8,346 nt of DNA from Treponema sp. GTDB lineage: Bacteria > Spirochaetota > Spirochaetia > Treponematales > Breznakiellaceae. The position numbers were made by a program, and so were the translations under genes. The DNA is taken from assembly GCA_031284195.1 (NCBI GenBank), contig JAITAI010000177.1, positions 1 through 8,346 of the forward strand, written 5' to 3'. This document shows, piece by piece, positions 1-5,130 of this stretch. The notes below the pieces were generated by a model. That model was not told where the DNA came from. It saw only the letters and a list, made by a program, of their open reading frames with translations, and did no database searches. Each line of letters starts with the position of its first letter. The stretch's first letter is position 1.

Positions 1-2
1 GC

Positions 3-182
3 GAGCAGCCCATCGCAGATTCCAAGGACTTGAAGAACAGCCTCTTGATAACCCGCACGCCCCATCGTATGAGTTTTTCCCCGGCTGAGCGGGGGAAGAT
101 GGTGTATATGGCGGGGCAGTGCCAGAACGGGACCGGGGACAAGGGGCCTCCCAGCGAGGTGGTAAGCGCGGTTATTCCCTAG
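3..182 (+). CDS. C-terminal end of an unidentified protein (partial)
   Basis: An open frame enters from the left edge and ends at the TAG at 180-182, leaving 59 visible residues. The tail contains SFSPAERGKMVYMAG, then NGTGDKGPPSEVV and ends SAVIP. The pattern 'alternating hydrophobic strand, then G-x-K-G-P-x-S-E, then a short beta strand ending I-P' resembles, from memory, the C-terminus of a family of uncharacterised bacterial proteins that close with a fibronectin-like strand (GEKGPWSE...IVP). That resemblance was not checked against a database. No enzyme motif or membrane segment is present in the visible part. The gene ends about 200 bp before the first lipoprotein gene, and a separate promoter-like sequence lies between them, so the two are probably independent. 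The frame is convincing because it stays open to the edge and ends cleanly. The function is unknown. Confidence 0.6.
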   Translation, partial: EQPIADSKDLKNSLLITRTPHRMSFSPAERGKMVYMAGQCQNGTGDKGPPSEVVSAVIP

Positions 183-280
183 AGACGAGATGGAGGGGGA
201 TGCCCCGTTCCATATAAAACAGGCACAAGCTGCTCCTAGGGGTGCTTATGTATAAGCGGGCCTCAGAGCCGGTTCAATGC

Positions 281-307
281 TTGATATCCGGCTTTGGGGC
301 GTATTAT
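281..307 (+). promoter_or_regulatory. Putative sigma-70-type promoter for the lipoprotein pair
   Basis: TTGATA (281-286) and TATTAT (302-307) each match the -35 and -10 consensus at five of six positions, with a 15-nt spacer that is shorter than ideal. Transcription would begin near 314. It would give a leader of about 75 nt that carries a small hairpin, GGTCT/AGACC with loop GCA (314-326), before the ribosome binding site. This element lies upstream of the duplicated segment, which begins near 336. The second lipoprotein gene therefore has no copy of it and probably depends on the same transcript. The rest of 183-389 shows nothing else convincing. Confidence 0.4.
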
Positions 308-377
308 AGGGAGGGTCTGCAAGACCGGTAATAGAGGCTGAGAGATAATGGGTTCAGCTTCTTTCAGATTTATATTT

Positions 378-383
378 AGGAGG
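378..383 (+). promoter_or_regulatory. Ribosome binding site of the first lipoprotein gene
   Basis: A full AGGAGG lies 6 nt before the ATG at 390. It decides the start. An in-frame ATG at 348 would add 14 residues ahead of the signal peptide, but it has no Shine-Dalgarno and would place this AGGAGG inside the gene. Confidence 0.8.
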
Positions 384-389
384 ACACGT

Positions 390-860
390 ATGAAACGTAA
401 ACAGTTACTTTCGGGAATACTGGGCATCCTGCTGGTATTCGGGGTCTTGGTATGCACCGCCTGCCCCACCGCCAATGTAAACACGGTAAACGTGGATAAC
501 GATAATGACAACGACAGTAGTATAATCGTATCAAGCCCGCCGTCCGGCGTAGGGGCAACCGTGCAATCCTCAAGCAGCATCCGTATCTCTTGGAATGCGG
601 TATCGGGAGCTACAAGCTACAAGGTATACCGCAGCACCAGCGTGTCCGGTTCGTATACGCTGGTAAATTCGGCAACCACCACATCCTATACCGATACGGA
701 ATTATCTGCGGGTACGACCTATTACTACAAGGTAAGCGCAGTAAACAGCGCAGGGGAAAGCGAGCAATCCAGCTCTATTTCCGGTATTACAAGGATGGCC
801 AGCGGACGTGGAGAGGGGCTAAGAGGCAATGGGTTCAGCTTCTTTCATATTTATATTTAG
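390..860 (+). CDS. Short FN3-domain lipoprotein, truncated duplicate of the downstream gene
   Basis: This encodes 156 residues from the ATG after AGGAGG. Residues 1-26 are a lipoprotein signal peptide: MKRKQ, a hydrophobic core, then VCTACP. The likely acylated cysteine is the second one, preceded by T-A, which fits the relaxed spirochaetal lipobox. An Asn/Asp-rich linker (NVNTVNVDNDNDND) follows, then one FN3 domain at about residues 53-134 with the signatures SIRISWNAVSGATSYKVYRS and TTYYYKVSAVNSAGESEQSS. The final ~22 residues (RMASGRGEGLRGNGF...) are not FN3-like. They are an out-of-phase reading of the duplicated leader of the next gene. The TAG stop overlaps that gene's Shine-Dalgarno. 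The product could be a minimal surface lipoprotein, or the gene may be a duplication relic. The intact leader and open frame favour expression, but its role is unknown. Confidence 0.65.
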   Translation: MKRKQLLSGILGILLVFGVLVCTACPTANVNTVNVDNDNDNDSSIIVSSPPSGVGATVQSSSSIRISWNAVSGATSYKVYRSTSVSGSYTLVNSATTTSYTDTELSAGTTYYYKVSAVNSAGESEQSSSISGITRMASGRGEGLRGNGFSFFHIYI

Positions 861-864
861 GAGG
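859..864 (+). promoter_or_regulatory. Ribosome binding site of the large lipoprotein gene, overlapping the upstream stop
   Basis: AGGAGG sits 6 nt before the ATG at 871, and its first two bases are the last two of the TAG (858-860) that ends the upstream gene. A ribosome terminating there already covers the site, which would favour reinitiation. The site fixes the start at 871 and rules out the in-frame ATG at 829. Confidence 0.8.
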
Positions 865-870
865 ACACGT

Positions 871-3552
871 ATGAAACGTAAACAGTTACTTTCGGGAATA
901 CTGGGCATCCTGCTGGTATTCGGGGTCTTGGTATGCACCGCCTGCCCCAATATAAACACGGTAAACGTGGATAACGAGAACAACAATAGTACAACCATAT
1001 CCGTCGTAGGGGCAACTGCTCAATCCTCAAGCAGCATCCGTATCTCATGGGACGCGGTATCAGGCGCTACAAGCTACAAGGTATACCGCAGCACCAGCGC
1101 GGACGGTCCGTATATACAGGTAGGTTCGACCATAACGACGCTATCCTATACCGATACCGGATTATCCCAAAGTACAACCTATTATTACAAGATAAGCGCA
1201 GTAACCAGCGCAGGAGAAAGCGAGCAATCCAGCTTCGTTTCCGAAACCACCAGCGCATACGGCGTACCTTCGGGCATAAGCGCAGCGGCCCAATCCTCAA
1301 GCAGCATCCGTATCTCTTGGAACGCGGTATCGGGAGCTACAAGCTACCGGGTATACCGCAGCGCCAGCGAGTCCGGTACATATATACGGGTAGGTTCGAG
1401 TTCGACCATAACGACCCCATCCTATACCGATACGGGATTATCCTCGAATACGACCTATTACTACAAGGTAAGCGCAGTAACCGGCGCAAGGGAAAGCGAA
1501 CAATCCAGTTCCGTTTCCGTAACCACCAGCGTATACGGCGTACCAAGCGTACCTTCGGGCGTAACCGCAGCGGCCCAATCCTCAAGCAGCATCCTTATCT
1601 CATGGAACGCGGTATCAGGAGCCGCAAGCTACCGGGTATACCGTAGCGCCAGCGAGTCCGGTACATATCAGGTAGGTTCGAGTTCGACCATAACGACCCC
1701 ATCCTATACCGATACGGGATTATCCGCAGGTACGACTTATTACTACAAGGTAAGTGCGGTAAACAGCGCAGGGGAAAGCGAGCAATCCAGCTATACCTCC
1801 GCGACAACCACAAGCGACGCATCCTCCGGCGGGGGTACTACACAGCAGGAAGGGGTATACATCGGGATTATTTCTTTTGCAGGAACCGCAAACGACTTAA
1901 CCGGAGGGGGTCCTGTTTTTCTTGATGCAGCGGGAAAAACCAGCCTTCTCAGTAAGCTTAATGCAGACTACACCATTGCATCTCAAGGGGGTACCGCGCT
2001 CTTCTATTCGGTTCACCGGGCATTGGCTAATCTTAAAAGCAGGGACGCCCAGTATCCCGCAAACCTTGATTCGGTGAACCTGATTACCTTTACGGACGGA
2101 CTTGATAATGGATCCACGGGAATGTCCGCAGTAGCCCCGATTGAAGGACGAATCTTCACTAGTGATACGGAGTATACCGCATATTTAAGCAGAGAAATTG
2201 CCAGCCGTACCATAGGGGGCAAGCCCATTACCGCGTATTCCGTAGGCGTCATGGGAAGCGATGTTTCTGATACCGCAAAGTTTCAAAACGATTTGGCGAA
2301 TATAGCCAGTCCGGGAAAAAGTCAGAGCTTAACGGATTTCGGAAGCCTGCAAACGACTTTTCAGAACATTGCCGACAGCTTACAGATAACCCACCGGAGC
2401 ACCACTTTTACGATGAAGACCACCCTGCTTCCAAGCGGCACTAAGGTGCGTATGACCTTTGATGTAACCGGCACGAATCCCTCGGCATCGTCAAAATATA
2501 TTGAAGGTACCATAACCGCAACCGTAACAGGAAATAACCCGACTTATACCTTCGGAAACATAACTTACGCAGGCGGGCTTAGTTCAGCTCAGGGCGCAGG
2601 ACCTATAACCGGCAGCAGAAACAGTTCAGAGGTTAATTTCACGTTTACCAGCGTTACCAACTATGATCCGTCTACCGATAAATCAAAAGCAAAACAATGG
2701 ATCATGGGTCCCGACTCATCGGCGTGGCAGGTAAACAGTGAATATGACGTGGGCGGCGAGACCGATACTCAGATTGAGAAGCGGTCCTCCATTATTTATC
2801 TGGTATTGGATTCCAGCAGATCCTTAAGTACGGCCCAAATTGGGCAAATCAGGAGCGCAGCGGCCGATTTTATCAACTCCCTTTATAATCAGCTTAATGG
2901 CGGCAACACCGGCAACGGTACAACGACCGCGCCAAGCGCGCCGACCGGCGTAACCGCATCAGCGGCGTCTTCAAGCAGCATTACAGTATCCTGGAATTCG
3001 GTTTCCGGCGCAAGCAGCTATAGGGTATACCGCTCGACCAGCAGTTCCGGCACGTATTCTCAGGTTACTTCCACAAGCGCTACTTCCTATACCGATACGG
3101 GGCTGCCGTTAGGCACGACCTACTATTACAAAGTGTCCGCCTATAATAGTTACGTGGAAAGTTCCAAGTCATCCTATGCTTACGCGACGACAAACTCGTC
3201 GTCCAGCGGATCTGCCGGCTCAGCCTCTTCTAACCCGATCACCCTGTCTAGTTCCACTCAATTAAGCGGTACCGTAAGTTCCAGTTCTCCTGCGGTGTGG
3301 TATCGTATTTCCGTACCCTCTAGCAGCGGTTATTATTTATCCGGATTGGACCGGGCTTATAGCAGTTCCTATACGTCCAATGTTTCCTTTGAAATCTACA
3401 ATTCGGGATTAACCTTGATAGCAACTCTTGATGGGAACACCGCCTCCAGTCACCCATTTTCATCAAGCGGAACCTATTATATAAAGGTTGTTCCCTATAA
3501 CGAGTATACCAGTAATTACGGCACGTATTTTATTTCTTTTCTCTATAAATAA
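871..3552 (+). CDS. Large surface lipoprotein with four FN3 domains and a permuted VWA-like region
   Basis: This encodes 893 residues. The order is: lipoprotein signal peptide (1-26, VCTACP, Cys25 probably acylated); Asn-rich linker (27-45); three FN3 domains (about 46-128, 132-219, 225-313); Gly/Ser linker; VWA-like segment (328-505); a beta-rich insert (about 506-636); a strand and helix with D647-S-S649-R-S651 (640-676); a fourth FN3 (about 689-774); a Ser-rich linker; and a beta-sandwich like the bacterial pre-peptidase C-terminal (PPC) domain (788-893, including GTYYIKVVPY). In VWA domains the metal site combines DxSxS, a Thr and an Asp. All three are visible here (D647/S649/S651, T375 in GGTALFYS, D409 in TFTDGLDN), but DxSxS comes last in the chain. 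Apart from the two lipobox cysteines there is no Cys. The protein probably sits on the outer surface as an adhesin or matrix-binding protein. The domain calls are good; the ligand is unknown. Confidence 0.85.
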   Translation: MKRKQLLSGILGILLVFGVLVCTACPNINTVNVDNENNNSTTISVVGATAQSSSSIRISWDAVSGATSYKVYRSTSADGPYIQVGSTITTLSYTDTGLSQSTTYYYKISAVTSAGESEQSSFVSETTSAYGVPSGISAAAQSSSSIRISWNAVSGATSYRVYRSASESGTYIRVGSSSTITTPSYTDTGLSSNTTYYYKVSAVTGARESEQSSSVSVTTSVYGVPSVPSGVTAAAQSSSSILISWNAVSGAASYRVYRSASESGTYQVGSSSTITTPSYTDTGLSAGTTYYYKVSAVNSAGESEQSSYTSATTTSDASSGGGTTQQEGVYIGIISFAGTANDLTGGGPVFLDAAGKTSLLSKLNADYTIASQGGTALFYSVHRALANLKSRDAQYPANLDSVNLITFTDGLDNGSTGMSAVAPIEGRIFTSDTEYTAYLSREIASRTIGGKPITAYSVGVMGSDVSDTAKFQNDLANIASPGKSQSLTDFGSLQTTFQNIADSLQITHRSTTFTMKTTLLPSGTKVRMTFDVTGTNPSASSKYIEGTITATVTGNNPTYTFGNITYAGGLSSAQGAGPITGSRNSSEVNFTFTSVTNYDPSTDKSKAKQWIMGPDSSAWQVNSEYDVGGETDTQIEKRSSIIYLVLDSSRSLSTAQIGQIRSAAADFINSLYNQLNGGNTGNGTTTAPSAPTGVTASAASSSSITVSWNSVSGASSYRVYRSTSSSGTYSQVTSTSATSYTDTGLPLGTTYYYKVSAYNSYVESSKSSYAYATTNSSSSGSAGSASSNPITLSSSTQLSGTVSSSSPAVWYRISVPSSSGYYLSGLDRAYSSSYTSNVSFEIYNSGLTLIATLDGNTASSHPFSSSGTYYIKVVPYNEYTSNYGTYFISFLYK
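1003..1812 (+). repeat. Tandem FN3-encoding repeats (three units of about 270 bp)
   Basis: Three consecutive FN3 domains are encoded by recognisably related DNA. Units two and three share long near-identical stretches, for example around 1360-1440 and 1645-1722, differing there by a few bases and one codon-length indel (TYIRVG versus TYQVG). Each unit begins near the codons for QSSSSI and ends with those for ESEQSS followed by a Ser/Thr tail. The linkers SAYGVPSG and SVYGVPSVPSG differ by a small duplication. High DNA identity between neighbours indicates recent expansion or gene conversion and makes copy number prone to change. The fourth FN3 (about 2935-3192) is clearly more diverged and lies outside the array. 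Confidence 0.8.
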
Positions 3553-3572
3553 CCCACGTCTCTAAGCGGCCT

Positions 3573-3606
3573 GCGGCGCTCCCCTCTAGGGGGCGCCGCA
3601 ACTTTT
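3573..3606 (+). terminator. Rho-independent terminator of the lipoprotein unit
   Basis: GCGGCGC (3573-3579) pairs with GCGCCGC (3593-3599). After a one-base bulge, CCCC pairs with GGGG around a TCTA loop. The hairpin starts 20 bp after the stop codon and is followed by AACTTTTG, a short T run. The stem is very GC-rich, so it should be strong despite the poor T tract. Confidence 0.75.
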
Positions 3607-3615
3607 GAAGTATGA

Positions 3616-3753
3616 GACAGGGTCAGGGGGTAGATTGAGTCTTGGTCAGAGGTCAGACCGAGCCTTGGTCAGGGGTCAGACCGAGTCTTAGTCAGGGGTC
3701 AGACCGAGCCTTGGTCAGGGATTAGATCGAGCCTTGATCAGGGGGCTGACCCA
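3616..3753. repeat. Minisatellite of six 23-bp units
   Basis: The units start at 3616, 3639, 3662, 3685, 3708 and 3731. The best-conserved core is CTTGGTCAGGGGTCAGACC. The outer units (first, fifth, sixth) are the most diverged, as is common at array edges. Within a unit CTTGGTC (for example 3664-3670) can pair with GACCGAG (3679-3685) around an 8-base loop, with one G-T pair, so the array could form a row of hairpins. The period is not a multiple of three and no gene crosses it. It fills most of the space between two convergent terminators. Confidence 0.85.
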
Positions 3754-3772
3754 ACCTCGGTTATGCCCTACT

Positions 3773-3803
3773 AAAAACAAGGGGCTTGCCGGCGCAAACC
3801 CCT
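3773..3803 (-). terminator. Rho-independent terminator of the radical SAM gene
   Basis: Read on the - strand, AGGGGTTTGC pairs with GCAAGCCCCT (one G-T pair) around a GCCG loop, followed by TGTTTTTAG. It begins 9 bp beyond the stop codon of the radical SAM gene. A ten-pair stem, tetraloop and T run make this a textbook intrinsic terminator. Confidence 0.85.
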
Positions 3804-3812
3804 CTCCTAAAA

Positions 3813-4817
3813 CTAAAAAATGATCTTCGGCCCTGCAAAGGCTTCCAGCCAGACAGGAATCGTCCGCAGGCCCCCGTGAAAAAACATACTGAAATCCCGA
3901 TACCAGCTCATATTACAGTCATTACAGGGAGGCCGCTGCAACGCGCCGGCTTCCATGGTCAGGATGTTTCCCAGAACCTGGGGAAGCTGCATACAGGGGC
4001 GCACGTCAAAAAACCAGTCCACAAACAGCACATGCTCCCCGCCGTAACAGGGATACCGGACCAAAGCCGGGTCTTTCAGGTAATTGATGATATTCTGCAT
4101 GGAAATAACCGAATTGATGATCTTATGTTTCCCCGACTTTTTTAAGCGGATTGCGTCAGTCAGTCCCTGGATCACTTTATCCCGGGAAAAGCTGATCCCT
4201 TCACCTCCCAGGGGGTACACCTGGGATTTAGAGAAGGTCGGATAATTAAGGGAGATATAGGTAAACCCCATGTTGGCTGCCCTGACGCACACCTCTTCCA
4301 GCTTATGGTAGTTATCGTTCCAAATGAGAACCGACGCCATGGTTTTGAGAGAAGTCTGGTGTACCAGTTCCATGGCCTTGGCCATTTCATCCATGATGTT
4401 GGGAATCTGCCGGGATTCAGCCATGGTAACAGGATCTCCCGAATCAAAGGAGATACTGAGCAGGTCGCATCCTGCATCCTTCAGGCGCTTCAGGATATCC
4501 TTCCGCATAAGGAGCTGGGGCGCGGCATTCAGGACCGCGTTATTCATTTTCCGCTTGCTTGCCCGTTCAACAAAGGCAATCACCTCAGGGTGCAGCAGGG
4601 GTTCCCCGCCAGTAATGGTCAGATGGGATACCCCAAAATCCGCCAGCCGATCAATCGCCGTGAGGGCTTTTTCTTTATCCACAAATACTTTCGGGTGTTG
4701 TTTCCATATTTCACAAAACGAACATTTTGCGATACACGCATTGGTAATGGCAAATTCCGTGAACCGCAAAGTACCTTTCACATAATTCCTAAAAATATTC
4801 CTATTCTTCCCTCTCAT
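3813..4817 (-). CDS. Radical SAM enzyme with a cysteine-bearing C-terminal extension
   Basis: This encodes 334 residues. FAITNACIAKCSFCEIWKQ carries the CX3CX2C motif (C28, C32, C35) that binds the [4Fe-4S] cluster used to cleave S-adenosylmethionine. HLTITGGEPLLHPE (G70-G-E-P) is the usual glycine-rich SAM-contacting motif, and SISFDSGDP is a typical later barrel strand. The C-terminal part has four further cysteines (C257, C275, C298, C301) in the pattern YPCYGG, RPCMQ, CNDC, like a shortened SPASM/twitch module that may hold an auxiliary cluster. The substrate cannot be told; peptide modification or a cofactor or sugar reaction are all possible. Its SD-like TAAGGGA and the sequence just upstream come from an 80-bp repeat array. 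No promoter is evident nearby, so transcription probably comes from the Wzi-like gene upstream. The family call is strong; the specific role is unknown. Confidence 0.9.
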   Translation of the reverse strand: MRGKNRNIFRNYVKGTLRFTEFAITNACIAKCSFCEIWKQHPKVFVDKEKALTAIDRLADFGVSHLTITGGEPLLHPEVIAFVERASKRKMNNAVLNAAPQLLMRKDILKRLKDAGCDLLSISFDSGDPVTMAESRQIPNIMDEMAKAMELVHQTSLKTMASVLIWNDNYHKLEEVCVRAANMGFTYISLNYPTFSKSQVYPLGGEGISFSRDKVIQGLTDAIRLKKSGKHKIINSVISMQNIINYLKDPALVRYPCYGGEHVLFVDWFFDVRPCMQLPQVLGNILTMEAGALQRPPCNDCNMSWYRDFSMFFHGGLRTIPVWLEAFAGPKIIF

Positions 4818-4820
4818 TTT

Positions 4821-5115
4821 TTTCCCTTACTTCTCATGGCGCTTGGTTTGTATGCGGCTCGTCCTCTTACTTGTTTTTCTTTACGTCGCATGACCTCTTT
4901 TTTCCCTTACTTCTCATGGCGCTTAGTTTGTATGCGGCTCGTCCTCTTACTTGTTTTTCTTTACGTCGCATGGCCTCTTTTTTCCCTTACTTCTCATGGC
5001 GCTTGGTTTGTATGAAGCGCTTCCTCTTACTTTTTCCCTCTCCAGTAAGGAATTGGGGGCAATTCTTCTCATGGCCCTTGTTTCTCTCATTTCTCATGGC
5101 GTTTAATTTGTATGT
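4821..5115. repeat. 80-bp tandem repeats between the Wzi-like gene and the radical SAM gene
   Basis: Units at 4821-4900 and 4901-4980 match at 78 of 80 bases (changes at 4845/4925 and 4893/4973). A third, at 4981, holds for about 34 bases and then decays. The short core TTCTCATGGC recurs at 4831, 4911, 4991, 5066 and 5091, the last followed again by a TTTGTATG-type sequence. A small perfect inverted repeat, GAATTG/CAATTC with a GGGG loop, lies at 5050-5065. On the - strand each unit supplies ATG codons (GCCATGAGAAG and CATGCGACG) and Shine-Dalgarno-like purine runs. The last unit gives the radical SAM gene its binding site and a 25-codon Lys/Arg-rich frame (4814-4891). The array fills the whole 313-bp gap; no terminator or clear promoter is seen in it. 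Confidence 0.85.
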
Positions 5116-5130
5116 ATCCCACCCTTTTAC

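Larger units (their letters stand above)
336..1299 (+). repeat. 481-bp tandem duplication of lipoprotein leader and first FN3 domain
   Basis: Positions 347-468 and 828-949 match at 121 of 122 bases, the only change being G367 to T848. Weaker similarity reaches back to about 336 and 817. The matched block covers the Shine-Dalgarno, the start codon and the whole signal peptide. Downstream, at the same 481-bp offset, the linker and FN3 codons still align but with many substitutions and small indels. The second copy merges into the FN3 repeat array, so its right end is approximate. The offset is not a multiple of three, so the first reading frame runs out of phase into the second copy and stops there. 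Confidence 0.85.

Noticed and set aside
190..210. Terminator for the leftmost partial gene (GGGG-ATG-CCCC)
   Set aside because: The stem is only four pairs and no T run follows.
348..389. Upstream in-frame ATG at 348 (and its duplicate at 829) as gene starts
   Set aside because: They would put 14 charged and aromatic residues ahead of the signal peptide and place the perfect AGGAGG inside the gene. The ATGs at 390 and 871 have correct spacing to it.
857..1822. Several - strand open frames of 60-80 codons across the FN3 repeats (also 263-580)
   Set aside because: They recur in the same register in each repeat, are Arg-rich without recognisable domains, and are explained as opposite-strand shadows of the FN3 codons.
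390..3552. The two lipoprotein frames being one gene broken by a frameshift
   Set aside because: The second copy begins again with a full ribosome binding site and signal peptide, and its own frame is closed upstream by TAA at 820-822. This is a tandem duplication, not a sequencing or frameshift break.
3616..3753. CRISPR array
   Set aside because: The 23-bp units follow one another directly with no spacers, and no cas gene is present.
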